The notes below the pieces were generated by a model. That model had not been told where the DNA came from and searched no databases. It was given only the letters and a program-made list of their open reading frames with translations. The position numbers were made by a program, and so were the translations under genes. This document shows positions 51,232-60,001 of a stretch of DNA of 64,000 nt, piece after piece. This stretch comes from Methylobacterium sp. CB376 (GTDB lineage: Bacteria > Pseudomonadota > Alphaproteobacteria > Rhizobiales > Beijerinckiaceae), in assembly GCF_029714205.1 (NCBI RefSeq), contig NZ_CP121648.1, positions 7,572,459 to 7,636,458 on the forward strand, in the 5' to 3' direction. Position 1 is the first letter of the stretch. Each line of letters begins with the position of its first letter.

Positions 51232-51996
51232 TCAGGGGCGCTCCGCCAGAAAGCCGAGCACGCCCTGCTTATGCACCTTGTCGCCGACGGCGAGGTTGTG
51301 GTCGCGGTTGGGGATCTCGAGGCTGCGCGCCTCCGGGATCAGGGCGGCGAGTGCGGGTCCGGACCCGGCGATGTGGTCGGTGGTGCCGACCGAGACCAGC
51401 GTCGGCACCTCGATCTGCGCCACCTCCGCGCGCGAGAGGGTCTGCCGCGAGCCGCGCATGCAGGCGGCGAGCGCCCGGAGATCACTGCGGGTCTGCTCGG
51501 CGAAGATCCGGAAGGAGCGCGCCACCGGATCGGTCACGTCGGCGCTCGACGGCGCCTCCATGGCCTCCGAGATGCCGCTCGGCAGCCCCCTGCCCTCGAC
51601 GAGGTGGATCCCGAGTCCGCCGAGCAGCGCCGAGCGCACCCGGTCCGGATGCAGCAGCGCCAGGAAGGCCGTGATGCGGGCGCCCATCGAGTAGCCCATC
51701 ACGTCGGCCCGCCCAAGGCCGAGATGGTCGAGGAGCCGGCGCGCATCCTCCGCCATCAGCTCGGACGCGTAGGCCTCCGGCTCGTAGAGCTTGCCGCTCT
51801 CGCCGTGCCCGCGATTGTCGAGGGCGATCACCCGGTAGCCCGCCTCCGTGAGCGTCCGGACCCAGCCCGTGTTGACCCAGTTCGTGCGGTGGTTCGAGGC
51901 GAAGCCGTGGATGAGCAGCACCGGGTCGCCCGCACCCCGCTCCGGCCGGGCATCCAGATAGGCGATCGTCACCCCGTCGGAATCGAAGGTCTGCAT
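51232..51996 (-). CDS. Alpha/beta hydrolase
   Basis: A 254-residue hydrolase. The oxyanion segment is VLLIHGFASNHRTNW. ALDNRGHGESGKLYEPEAYA, the nucleophile elbow GYSMGARITAFLALL (Ser near residue 104), the acid in SVGTTDHIAGSG near 205 and His in NRDHNLAVGDK near 230 complete the triad. It resembles haloperoxidase/3-oxoadipate-lactonase-like esterases; the substrate is not predictable. It is convergent with the DUF6894-like gene, only 5 bp apart. Confidence 0.87.
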   Translation of the reverse strand: MQTFDSDGVTIAYLDARPERGAGDPVLLIHGFASNHRTNWVNTGWVRTLTEAGYRVIALDNRGHGESGKLYEPEAYASELMAEDARRLLDHLGLGRADVMGYSMGARITAFLALLHPDRVRSALLGGLGIHLVEGRGLPSGISEAMEAPSSADVTDPVARSFRIFAEQTRSDLRALAACMRGSRQTLSRAEVAQIEVPTLVSVGTTDHIAGSGPALAALIPEARSLEIPNRDHNLAVGDKVHKQGVLGFLAERP

Positions 51997-52034
51997 CGGC
52001 GGCGGGCTCCCCTGCGGCGTCCCCGCCCTCTATC

Positions 52035-52139
52035 GGGCAGGACGGCGCCCGGCAATGGCCGGGCGTTGCGGGCAGGACGGCGCCCGGCAATGGCCGGGCG
52101 TTGCGGGCAGGACGGCGCCCGGCCATGGCCGGACGTTGC
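52035..52139. repeat. 35-bp tandem repeat, three units
   Basis: Units starting GGGCAGGACGGCGCCCGGCA at 52035, 52070 and 52105. The first two are identical, the third differs at two positions. Each unit contains a GCCCGGC-x4-GCCGGGC palindrome. The array lies between divergent hydrolase and FkbM genes, in the promoter region of both. Confidence 0.88.
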
Positions 52140-52170
52140 GGGCGGCCCGCCGCGGTGGCATAGGCGCGCG

Positions 52171-53022
52171 ATGGCGACCTCGACCCATGCGATGACCCAA
52201 TCCCTTGAGCCCTTCGGGACCTACGCGCCCACCGGCCTCGTGCGCTGGATCGTGGCCCGGACCCAGCGCCTGCCGGCGGAGGAATGGGGCGCCCGGCGCC
52301 TCGCGCTGATCCTGCGCCGCTGCGCCATCCGCCTGCTGCGCGGCCGGCCCCTCGACGTCGAGCGCTACGGCGCCCGCATGCGGCTGCACCCCTACAACAA
52401 CAACTGCGAGAAGAAGGTGCTCTTCACCCCGCAGTTCTTCGATCCGGCCGAGCGCCGGCTCCTCGCCGAGCGGCTCCGGCCGGACTGCGTCTTCATCGAC
52501 ATCGGGGCGAATATCGGCGCCTACGCGCTGTTCGTGGCCGGGATCAGCGGGCCCTCGGCGCGCATCCTGGCGGTCGAGCCGCAGCCCGACATCTTCGACA
52601 AGCTCGCCTACAACATCGCCCAGAACCCCTTCGGCACGGTCAAGGCGGTGGCCTGCGCGGTGGCCGACAAGGCGGGCGAGCTCACGCTGTTCGTCGACCA
52701 GCGCAACAGCGGGGAATCGAGCCTCAAGGTGGTGGGCACCAACGAGGGCGCGGCGATCCGCGTGCCGGCGGTGACGCTCCTCGACCTCGTGCGCGCCGAG
52801 GGCCTGCCGCGCATCGACGCGATGAAGCTCGACGTCGAGGGGGCGGAGGACCTGATCCTGGAGCCCTTCCTGCGCAAGGCGCCGCCCGCCCTGCATCCGG
52901 GGATCATCGTCCTGGAGGACGGCACCGACCTCTGGCAGACCGACCTCTGCGCCCTCCTGCTGAGCCACGGCTATCGCCGCCTCGCGCGCACCCGCCTCAA
53001 CCTCATCTTCGAGAAGGCCTGA
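52171..53022 (+). CDS. FkbM-family methyltransferase, second copy
   Basis: A 283-residue protein from the ATG at 52171. After a helical N-terminal part, it has MRLHPYNNNCEKKVLFTPQF, motif I VFIDIGANIGAYALFVAGIS near residue 107, ILAVEPQPDIFDKLAYNI, and the family hallmark IDAMKLDVEGAEDLILEPFL. It likely O-methylates a sugar or lipid-linked substrate. It is separate from the glycan block at 28970-41049 and only distantly similar to the other FkbM protein. Confidence 0.86.
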   Translation: MATSTHAMTQSLEPFGTYAPTGLVRWIVARTQRLPAEEWGARRLALILRRCAIRLLRGRPLDVERYGARMRLHPYNNNCEKKVLFTPQFFDPAERRLLAERLRPDCVFIDIGANIGAYALFVAGISGPSARILAVEPQPDIFDKLAYNIAQNPFGTVKAVACAVADKAGELTLFVDQRNSGESSLKVVGTNEGAAIRVPAVTLLDLVRAEGLPRIDAMKLDVEGAEDLILEPFLRKAPPALHPGIIVLEDGTDLWQTDLCALLLSHGYRRLARTRLNLIFEKA

Positions 53023-53025
53023 CGG

Positions 53026-53162
53026 GTGATCCGGGATTGGCTTGATCGAAGCGGATCCCGGATCACGAGCCCGCGCGGCGCCTGAGCGCGGCGCCTGAGC
53101 GAAGCCGACATCCGCATGGCCGAAATCGGAGATGGCGAAGCCATCAACCGGATGGCGTATCA
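53026..53162. repeat. Dispersed intergenic repeat, complete copy
   Basis: The head hairpin GATCCGGGATTGGCTTGATC with its complement is followed by AGCCCGCGCGGCGCCTGAGC, a short internal duplication of GCGGCGCCTGAGC, GAAGCCGACATCCGCATGGC, a GATGGCGAAGCCATC palindrome and CAACCGGATGGCGTATCA. It fills the gap between convergent FkbM and sfsA genes. Confidence 0.82.
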
Positions 53163-53879
53163 GGCCGGCAGCATCGGGATCTCCGCCTCGATGGCGACCT
53201 CGTCCGGGTCGAGCCGGCAGCGATAGGCCACGGTCGCGACGCCGGCCTCCTGCGCCCGCCGGAAGGAGGCCGCGAAGGCCGGGTCGACGTCGCCCGCCAC
53301 GGTGAAGCGTCCGGCCCGCATCTGCACCACGACGATCACCATCGCGCGCCCGCCGCCGCGCACCACCGCGGCGAGCTCCTCCATGTGCCGGGCGCTGCGG
53401 GCGGCGATGCAGTCCGGGAACTCGGCGAGGCCGGCGTCCCGCATCATGTGGCAGTTCTTCACCTCGACGTGGATCGGGCCGGCCGGATGCTCGGCCAGGA
53501 AGTCGACCCGGCTCGCCCGGCCGTAGCGCACCTCCGGCCGCAGGGACGTGACCCCGGCGAGCGCCGGCAGGCGGCCCTCCCGGAAGGCCTCCGCCACCAG
53601 GTGGTTCGGGCGCATCGTGTTGATGCCGACCCATTGCGGGCCGCCCGGCAGGTCGGCCTCGACCATCTCCCAGGACCACGCGAGCTTGCGGCCGGGGCTG
53701 GTCGCGGCCGAGAGCAGCACCGGGCGCCCCGGCGCCGCCAGGCCCAGCATCGCGCCCGGATTGGCGCAATGCGCCGTCACCAGGCGGCCGTCGGCGAGTT
53801 CGACGTCGGCGAGGAAGCGCTTGTAGCGGCGGACCAGCCGCCCCTCGGTCAGCCGGGACGGGAAGCGCAAGGCGGGCAC
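53160..53879 (-). CDS. sfsA: SfsA family protein
   Basis: A 239-residue protein. The OB-fold N-terminus (LVRRYKRFLADVELADGRLV, then HCANPGAMLGL) and the nuclease-like core (RVDFLAEHPAGPIHVEVKNC, FPDCIAARSARHMEELAAVV, AMVIVVVQMRAGRF) are both present. The DxVKN-like acidic cluster is conserved. SfsA was named from sugar fermentation stimulation in E. coli; later work describes nuclease-like features. Length is as expected. Confidence 0.9.
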   Translation of the reverse strand: MPALRFPSRLTEGRLVRRYKRFLADVELADGRLVTAHCANPGAMLGLAAPGRPVLLSAATSPGRKLAWSWEMVEADLPGGPQWVGINTMRPNHLVAEAFREGRLPALAGVTSLRPEVRYGRASRVDFLAEHPAGPIHVEVKNCHMMRDAGLAEFPDCIAARSARHMEELAAVVRGGGRAMVIVVVQMRAGRFTVAGDVDPAFAASFRRAQEAGVATVAYRCRLDPDEVAIEAEIPMLPA

Positions 53880-54227
53880 GCGGGCGACGACATGACCCCC
53901 CTTAGCAGGGCGCGCCGCCCGGCGCGACGCCCGTGCCGCCCCCTGCGGCGCTCAGGGGCGCGGCGGCGCCGGCACGATCGCGCAAGATCCAGCGCGTTCC
54001 CCGCCGCCCAGCGCTCCCCTCGCCCAGGCCGACGCCGCGCAGGCCGAGCGCCGCGCAGGCCGAGCGCCGCGAAGGTGGCGTCCCGCTCCGCGATGCTCCC
54101 GTTGCGGAAGGAGCGCGGGCTGCCGGGCGTCTCGCGCGACCGCGGCGGCGGGTCCGAGACCGCCGGCCCCGGCGCTTGAGCCGCGCGTGGGCGCGCGATA
54201 CAGCGGGAGCCCAGCCTGGAGGCCCGC
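53880..54227. other. Intergenic region with short repeats
   Basis: No supported gene. A 16-bp unit GCGCAGGCCGAGCGCC occurs twice in tandem around 54035-54070. Confidence 0.5.
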
Positions 54228-54980
54228 GTGAGCGACGACAACCCGAATGCGGTGACGGCGGCCCTGCTCGTCATCGGCGACGAGATCCTCTCCGGGCGCA
54301 CCAAGGACAAGAACATCGGCTACATCGCCGAGTACCTCACCCAGGTCGGCATCGACCTGCGCGAGGTGCGGGTCGTGCCGGACGTGGCCGAGGAGATCGT
54401 CGGCGCGGTCAACGCGCTGCGCGCCCGCTACACCTACCTGTTCACGACCGGTGGCATCGGGCCGACCCACGACGACATCACGGCCGATTGCGTGGCGGCG
54501 GCCTTCGGCGTCGGCATCGAGGTCGATCCCCGAGCCCGGGCCATGCTGCTCGAACGCATCCCGGAGGCGGAGCTCAACGAGGCGCGCCTGCGCATGGCCC
54601 GCATCCCCTTCGGGGCCGAGCTGATCGAGAACCCGATCTCGAAGGCGCCCGGTTTCATGATCGGCAACGTGATCGTAATGGCGGGCGTGCCCGCGATCAT
54701 GCAGGCGATGCTCGACGGGATCGCGCCGCGCCTGCGCACCGGCGCCCGGATGCTCGCCGAGACGGTCGAGGCCGGCGGCCTGCCCGAGGGCCTCTACGCC
54801 GGCGACCTCGCCGCGCTCGCGGCGCGCTTCCCGGGCGTCTCGATCGGCTCCTACCCGTCGATGACGCCGCAGGGGTTCCGCAACCAGATCGTCGCCCGCG
54901 CCAAGGACCCCGCCCAGCTGGCGGCGGCCCGGGCCGAGATCGAGACCCTCGTCGCCCGCCTGCGGGCGGCCCGGGACTGA
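54228..54980 (+). CDS. CinA-like molybdopterin-binding domain protein
   Basis: A 250-residue protein with the MoCF_biosynth fold: [40 protein letters not shown], and the binding signature [20 protein letters not shown]. The nicotinamide-amidohydrolase domain of full CinA is absent, as in many alphaproteobacteria where it is a separate gene. The C-terminal helix ends RLRAARD. It is followed 13 bp later by gpt and probably co-transcribed. Confidence 0.9.
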   Translation: MSDDNPNAVTAALLVIGDEILSGRTKDKNIGYIAEYLTQVGIDLREVRVVPDVAEEIVGAVNALRARYTYLFTTGGIGPTHDDITADCVAAAFGVGIEVDPRARAMLLERIPEAELNEARLRMARIPFGAELIENPISKAPGFMIGNVIVMAGVPAIMQAMLDGIAPRLRTGARMLAETVEAGGLPEGLYAGDLAALAARFPGVSIGSYPSMTPQGFRNQIVARAKDPAQLAAARAEIETLVARLRAARD

Positions 54981-54993
54981 CCGGAGGAACAGG

Positions 54994-55500
54994 ATGGCGG
55001 CCCCTGGCGACAAGGCTTTCCCAGTCTCGTGGGACCAGTTCCACCGCGACGCGCGGGCGCTCGCCTGGCGCCTCGCCGGGGCCGGGCCGTTCGAGGCGAT
55101 CGTCTGCATCACCCGCGGCGGCCTCGTGCCCGCCGCCGTGGTGGCGCGCGAACTCGGCATCCGCCTGATCGAGACCGTCTGCATCGCCAGCTACCACGAT
55201 TACCAGGAGCAGGGCGCGCTCCACGTCATCAAGGACGTGGCGCCGAGCATCCGCGCGATCGGCGACGGGACCGGGCGCGGCGTCCTCGTCCTCGACGACC
55301 TGACGGATACCGGCAAGACCGCGCAGGTGGTGCGGGGCATGCTGCCGAACGCGCATTTCGCCACGGTCTACGCCAAGCCCGCCGGGCGGCCGCTGATCGA
55401 CACCTTCGTCACCGAGGTCAGCCAGGACACCTGGATCTACTTTCCCTGGGACATGGGCCTCGCCTACCAGGCCCCGATCCATCCGGGCACGGCGGGCTGA
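54994..55500 (+). CDS. gpt: Xanthine-guanine phosphoribosyltransferase
   Basis: A 168-residue type I phosphoribosyltransferase of purine salvage. It has [40 protein letters not shown], and the PRPP-binding motif [18 protein letters not shown] near residue 95. The end [15 protein letters not shown] is characteristic for Gpt. It converts guanine, xanthine and hypoxanthine to nucleotides. Confidence 0.93.
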   Translation: MAAPGDKAFPVSWDQFHRDARALAWRLAGAGPFEAIVCITRGGLVPAAVVARELGIRLIETVCIASYHDYQEQGALHVIKDVAPSIRAIGDGTGRGVLVLDDLTDTGKTAQVVRGMLPNAHFATVYAKPAGRPLIDTFVTEVSQDTWIYFPWDMGLAYQAPIHPGTAG

Positions 55501-55622
55501 GGCGGCCCCTGCGGCGGGAACACGGGGCCGGCGCCGGGCTTGGACCGGGGCCGGGCGTCCCGGCGCGAGACCCCATGCGAGGCCTCATGGGAGGCCTCGT
55601 CGCGGGCCTCACGGGAGGCCGC

Positions 55623-56451
55623 ATGTCCGGACCCGAGCCCGAGCGGAGAGGCCGCGAGCACGACGTCGCGGACGAGGTCGAGGCGGAGCGCTGGCCGAGC
55701 GCCATCGTCATCCACGAGGTCATCCGCCACGAGGGGGGTCGAGGAACTCGCCCGCACGGTCTCCGCGCTGCTGCTCTCGGGCCTCGCGGCCGGTCTGGCG
55801 ATGGGCCTCTCCCTCGTGGTCCAGGGCGTGATCCGGGCGCGGCTGCCCGAGGCCCCCTGGCGCGACCTCGTCTCCGGCTGGGGCTACACGATCGGCTTCC
55901 TGATCGTGGTCCTCGGGCGCCAGCAACTCTTCACCGAGAACACCCTCACCCCGGTGCTCCCGCTCCTGCACGACCGGACCCTCGCGGTGCTCGGGCGGCT
56001 GCTGCGCCTGTGGGGCCTGGTGCTCGCGGCCAACCTCGTCGGCACGATCCTGTTCGCCCTCGCCATCGCCCGCACCGAGGTCTTCGACGAGGGCCTGCGG
56101 GCGCAGTTCCGCGACATCAGCCGCCACACCCTCGCGCATCCGTTCTGGCCGACCCTCTCCAAGGCCGTGGTCGCCGGGTGGCTCATCGCCCTGATGGTCT
56201 GGCTGCTGCCCGCCGCCGGAGGCGCGCGGCCCTTCGTCATCCTGCTCCTGACCTACGTGATCGCGATCTGCGGCCTCGCCCACGTCGTCGCCGGCTCCGT
56301 CGAGGCCGCCTACCTGGTCTTCCTCGGCGAGGCGGGCTGGGGCGACTACGCCGCCCGCTTCTTCCTGCCGACGCTGATCGGCAACGTCTTCGGCGGGGTC
56401 GCCCTGGTCGCCGTGCTGAACTGGGGGCAGGTCGCGCCCGACGTCGAGTGA
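55623..56451 (+). pseudogene. Formate/nitrite-transporter family protein (YfdC-like) with a G-tract frameshift
   Basis: From the ATG at 55623 the first frame encodes a hydrophilic N-terminus (HDVADEVEAERWPSAIVIHE, then VIRHEG) like that of YfdC. At the run of six G residues 55733-55738 the frame changes. The next frame continues EELARTVSALLLSGLAAGLA and the six-helix channel body (GWGYTIGFLIVVLGRQQLFT, ENTLTPVLPLLHD, GLAHVVAGSVEAAYLVFLGE). Removing one G joins the parts exactly. As read, the product is broken unless a start inside the second frame is used or the G tract is variable or miscalled. FNT channels carry small anions; the YfdC branch has no settled substrate. Confidence 0.82.
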
Positions 56452-56502
56452 ACGCGAGCCGCCGGCATTCGTTGGGCAGGCGACGGACATCCCCCGAGCA
56501 GC

Positions 56503-57513
56503 ATGGAGCAGCCAATGGTCTACGCGCACAAGCCCCTCGACCAGCAGGTAATCGTGATCACGGGAGCGTCGAGCGGGATCGGCCTCGCCACGGCGCGCCG
56601 GGCGGCGCGCAGCGGCGCCCGGGTGGTGATGGGCGCCCGCAACGCCGAGGCGCTCGCGATGATCCAGGACGAGATCGGGCACGACGGCGGGCAGGCGGCC
56701 CACGCGGTCGGCGATGTCGGCCGGCGCGAGGACGTGCAGGCCCTGGCCGATACGGCGATGCAGCGCTTCGGCCGCATCGACAGCTGGGTGAACGACGCCG
56801 GCATCTCGATCTTCGGGCGGCTGGAGGAGGTCAGCGACGCGGACAGCGACCGGCTGTTCCGGACGAATTTCTGGGGCACCGTCTACGGCTCGCTGGTGGC
56901 GCTCCCCTACCTGCGGCAGCAGGGCGGCGCGCTGATCAATGTCGGCAGCATCGCCTCCGACATGGTGATCCCGCTCCAGGCCATGTACTCGGCGAGCAAG
57001 CACGCGGTGCGGGGCTTCACGGACGGGCTGCGGGCGGAGCTGGACATGGAGGGGGCGCCGGTCTCGGTGACGCTGATCAAGCCCGGCTCGATCGACACGC
57101 CCCTGACCCACCACGCCCGCAACTACATGGACCGCGAGCCGCAGCTGCCCCCGCCGGTCTACCACCCGGACGAGGTGGCGCGGGCCATCCTGCACGCCGC
57201 GGTGCATCCCCAGCGGGAGATCTACGTCGGCGGCGGCGGCCGCGCGATGACCGGCCTCAAGAAGGTGGCGCCCCGCGCCTTCGAGCGCCTCGGCGCCGTG
57301 ATGTCCCAGGCCCAGCGCGGCGCCGAGCCGCCGCGCGACCCGCGCGGGTCCCTGCACGAGCCGGGCATCGACGGGCAGGTCCAGGGCGGCCACCCGGGCT
57401 ACGTGCGGCGCACCAGCACCTACACGCGGGCGCAGCTCCACCCGCTGACCACCGGGGCGGTGATGGCCGGGGTCGGGCTCGCGGCGGCGGCGCTGATGAA
57501 GCGGCGGGCGTGA
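56503..57513 (+). CDS. Short-chain dehydrogenase/reductase with C-terminal membrane helix
   Basis: A 336-residue SDR. The NAD(P)-binding motif VIVITGASSGIGLATARRAA starts at residue 17, VNDAGISIFGRLEEV is the NAG-type motif, and Ser in INVGSIASDMV plus YSASKHAVRGF near 162 form the catalytic set. The C-terminal 90 residues are an extension (LHEPGIDGQVQGGHPGYVRR) ending in a hydrophobic helix AVMAGVGLAAAALMKRRA, indicating membrane association. Similar SDRs with this extension are frequent in methylobacteria. The substrate is unknown. Confidence 0.87.
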   Translation: MEQPMVYAHKPLDQQVIVITGASSGIGLATARRAARSGARVVMGARNAEALAMIQDEIGHDGGQAAHAVGDVGRREDVQALADTAMQRFGRIDSWVNDAGISIFGRLEEVSDADSDRLFRTNFWGTVYGSLVALPYLRQQGGALINVGSIASDMVIPLQAMYSASKHAVRGFTDGLRAELDMEGAPVSVTLIKPGSIDTPLTHHARNYMDREPQLPPPVYHPDEVARAILHAAVHPQREIYVGGGGRAMTGLKKVAPRAFERLGAVMSQAQRGAEPPRDPRGSLHEPGIDGQVQGGHPGYVRRTSTYTRAQLHPLTTGAVMAGVGLAAAALMKRRA

Positions 57514-57589
57514 GGCGATCGGCCGCCCGGCGCAACTCCTGACGCGGCCCGTCGCGGCCCCATCTCCGGCGGCGGACCCTCGGAAGCCG

Positions 57590-58132
57590 ATGCGACGCCG
57601 CCTCGATCCCCCGCGCGACCCGATCCGCCGCCTGCGCCCGGGGCACCGCCCGCGGCGCCGGGGGCGATGCCTCCCGGCGCGGTGCCTCGGGCCGCGCGGG
57701 CTCGCGGCGGCCTTCGCCCTCGCCCTCCTCCCCGCCCTCGCCGCCGCGGCGGTCCCGGCGATCGAGGGCGACGCCATCCCGGCGCCGCTCACTGGCACCG
57801 CGGGCGACCCGGCCCGCGGCCGCGCCATCGCCACCGACCCGCGGCGCGGCCTCTGCACCCTGTGCCACGCGGGCCTCGGCGGCCGGCCGGAGGGGGATGT
57901 CGGCCCGAATCTGGCGGGGATCGGCGCGCGGCTCTCGCCCGGGCAGATCCGCCTGCGGCTCGTCGACGGCCGCGTCTTGAATCCGGACACGATCATGCCC
58001 TCGTATCTGCGCGTCGAGGGCCTCGAACGGGTCGCGCCGGCCTGGCGCGGCCGGCCGGTGCTGGAGGCGCAGGAGATCGAGGACGTGATCGCCTACTTGG
58101 CGACGCTGCGCGGCGGAGGGGAGACGCGATGA
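57590..58132 (+). CDS. soxX: Sulfur oxidation c-type cytochrome SoxX
   Basis: A 180-residue protein: a basic N-terminus, signal sequence GLAAAFALALLPALAAAA, haem site CTLCH at residues 89-93 and axial Met in DTIMPSYLR near 136, and the end helix EIEDVIAYLATLRG. SoxX pairs with SoxA to attach the sulfur substrate to SoxY in the periplasm. It overlaps soxY by 4 bp (ATGA). Confidence 0.87.
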   Translation: MRRRLDPPRDPIRRLRPGHRPRRRGRCLPARCLGPRGLAAAFALALLPALAAAAVPAIEGDAIPAPLTGTAGDPARGRAIATDPRRGLCTLCHAGLGGRPEGDVGPNLAGIGARLSPGQIRLRLVDGRVLNPDTIMPSYLRVEGLERVAPAWRGRPVLEAQEIEDVIAYLATLRGGGETR

Positions 58133-58590
58133 CGAGGCCGGACCGGCGATCCATCCTGGCGGGCGGCGCGGGGCTCCTCGCCGTGACGCTGGTGCGCCCG
58201 GCTCGCGCCGCCGAGCGGCCGCCGCGCGAGCCGACCCTGAGCGCCATCCGGCGCTTCGCCGGCGACGCGCTGATCCGTCCCGGCCGGGTCAGCCTCGACC
58301 TGCCGCCGCTCGTGGAGAACGGCAACGCCGTGCCGCTCTCGGTCGCGGTCGAGAGCCCGATGACCGAGGCCGACCACGTCCGCCGCATCGCGGTCTTCAA
58401 CGACAAGAACCCGCAGCCGAACGTGCTCACCATCCATCTCTCGCCGCGTGCCGGGCGGGCGGCGGTGTCGACCCGCATCCGGCTCGCGGATTCCCAGACC
58501 GTGACGGCGATCGCCGAGATGTCGGACGGCAGCTACTGGTCCGCCACCGCCGACGCGATCGTGACCCTCGCGGCCTGCGTGGAGGGATGA
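58129..58590 (+). CDS. soxY: Sulfur-carrier protein SoxY, variant C-terminus
   Basis: A 153-residue protein with a Tat-type signal (MTRPDRRSILAGGAGLLAVT), then the immunoglobulin-like fold (LPPLVENGNAVPLSVAVESP, RRIAVFNDKNPQPNVLTIHL). Canonical SoxY ends GGCGG, with the Cys carrying the sulfur substrate on a flexible arm. Here the end is TLAACVEG: the Cys is kept but the flanking glycines are replaced. It is coupled to soxX and followed by soxZ after 4 bp. Confidence 0.85.
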   Translation: MTRPDRRSILAGGAGLLAVTLVRPARAAERPPREPTLSAIRRFAGDALIRPGRVSLDLPPLVENGNAVPLSVAVESPMTEADHVRRIAVFNDKNPQPNVLTIHLSPRAGRAAVSTRIRLADSQTVTAIAEMSDGSYWSATADAIVTLAACVEG

Positions 58591-58594
58591 CGCG

Positions 58595-58915
58595 ATGGCC
58601 CGCAGCCTCATCAACGTGCCGAAGAGCGCCGCCGCCGGCAGCGTGATCGAGATCAAGACCCTGATCTCCCACCCGATGGAGACCGGCTTCCGGCCGGGCG
58701 CGGACGGGCGCCTCGTGCCGCGCAACATCATCACGGAGTTCGTCTGCCGCTTCGAGGACGAGGAGATCTTCCGGGCCGAGCTGTTCCCGGCGAGTTCCGC
58801 CAACCCCTACCTGACCTTCACGACGGTGGCGACGCGCAGCGGCACCTTCACCTTCACCTGGAGCGGCGACAACGGCTTCTCGCAGACCGAGCGCGCCGCG
58901 ATCGCGGTGACGTGA
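58595..58915 (+). CDS. soxZ: Sulfur oxidation protein SoxZ
   Basis: A 106-residue protein (ARSLINVPKSAAAGSVIEIK). Family features are TLISHPMETGFRPGADGRLV and FVCRFEDEEIFRAELFPASS, then ANPYLTFTTVATRSGTFTFT. SoxZ has no signal peptide and is exported as a complex with SoxY. Its stop overlaps the soxA start by 4 bp. Confidence 0.9.
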   Translation: MARSLINVPKSAAAGSVIEIKTLISHPMETGFRPGADGRLVPRNIITEFVCRFEDEEIFRAELFPASSANPYLTFTTVATRSGTFTFTWSGDNGFSQTERAAIAVT

Positions 58916-59700
58916 GGCGCCCGCCGCCCCGCCGGCCCGGCCTCGCCGGGCTCCTCCTGCTCTGCCTCGGCGGCGCCGCGGCCGCGGCCGAGATCCCGCC
59001 CGGCGAGCGCCGCTCCGGCTTCGACCAGATGACGCCGGAACTGCGCGCCATGCAGCGGGACGAGGCGGCCCATCCGGGCCAGCTCTGGGTGGCGGACGGC
59101 GAGGAGGCCTGGGGGACGGCGCCGGCCTCGGGCGCCCCGGCCTGTTCCGGCTGCCACGGGCCGATCACCGCGATGCGCGGCGTCTCGGCGCGCTACCCGG
59201 CCTTCGACGAGGGAGGGGGCGGACCGGTCGACCTGGACGACCGCATCAACCTGTGCCGCCGCCGCCACCAGAACGAGGCGCCGCTCGCGCCCGAGACTCG
59301 GCCGCTTCTGGCGCTCGCGGCCGCGATCGGGGCGCAGTCGCGCGGGCTCCCGGTGGCGCCGCCGGCCGACCCGCGCCTCGCCGGGGCGCGGGCGGAGGGC
59401 CGCGCCCTGTTCACCCGCCGCCTGGGCCAGCTCGGCCTCTCCTGCGCGGCCTGCCACGACGCGCAGTGGGGGCGGCACCTCGGGGCGGCGGTGATCCCGC
59501 AGGGCCACCCGACCGGCTACCCGCTCTACCGGCTGGAATGGCAGGATCTCGGCTCCTTCCGGCGCCGGCTGCGCAACTGCCTGACCGGGATGCGGGCCGA
59601 GCCCTTCCCGCCGGACGCGCCCGAGCTGGTGGCGCTGGAACTCTACCTGATGCAGCGCGCCGCCGGCCTGCCGGTGGAGACGCCGGCCCTGCGGCCCTAG
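58912..59700 (+). CDS. soxA: Diheme cytochrome SoxA
   Basis: A 262-residue protein starting at a GTG. The signal region is [20 protein letters not shown]. Haem sites CSGCH (78-82) and CAACH (178-182) and the ligand Cys in [16 protein letters not shown] near 223 are conserved, as are [12 protein letters not shown] and the closing [14 protein letters not shown]. With SoxX it forms the enzyme that conjugates thiosulfate-level sulfur to SoxY. soxB and soxCD are not in this window. Confidence 0.9.
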   Translation: MRRPPPRRPGLAGLLLLCLGGAAAAAEIPPGERRSGFDQMTPELRAMQRDEAAHPGQLWVADGEEAWGTAPASGAPACSGCHGPITAMRGVSARYPAFDEGGGGPVDLDDRINLCRRRHQNEAPLAPETRPLLALAAAIGAQSRGLPVAPPADPRLAGARAEGRALFTRRLGQLGLSCAACHDAQWGRHLGAAVIPQGHPTGYPLYRLEWQDLGSFRRRLRNCLTGMRAEPFPPDAPELVALELYLMQRAAGLPVETPALRP

Positions 59701-59802
59701 AGCATTTTCCGACGAAGTGGATGCCGGTTCGTCGCAGACAATGCGGCAAGATCAAAGACCTAGAGCAGCACCCGATTGCAACGTGATCGGGTGCTGCTCT
59801 AG
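59697..59802. repeat. CTAGAGCA-bounded intergenic repeat with 17-bp palindrome
   Basis: The element begins with CTAGAGCATTTTCCGACGAA, overlapping the soxA stop codon, and ends with a perfect 17-bp stem (CTAGAGCAGCACCCGAT and complement, 59760-59802) around a 9-base loop. Similar CTAGAGCA-bounded sequences recur in genomes of Hyphomicrobiales. The hairpin may terminate sox transcription, although no T-run follows. Confidence 0.7.
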
Positions 59803-60001
59803 CCGGATCCGCGCCGGCGCGACGGTTCCGGCATCACGACGCGTCCTCCTGCCGAGGTGCTCCCCGGCTCGCGCGCGCTCGCGCCTCCCGGGCCGGCGAT
59901 CCCGCTGCGTGCGCCGGGATCGGTGCGGGATCCCCCGCCCGCCGAATCGCGGCGTGACGGCGCCGCGGCGACGGTCTAGACCTCTGGCCGGGAGGGACGG
60001 C
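59803..60001. other. Leader region of the nitrile hydratase operon
   Basis: No gene seen. GGGAGGG lies 8 bases before the nthA start and is its ribosome binding site. No promoter motif is clear. Confidence 0.5.
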
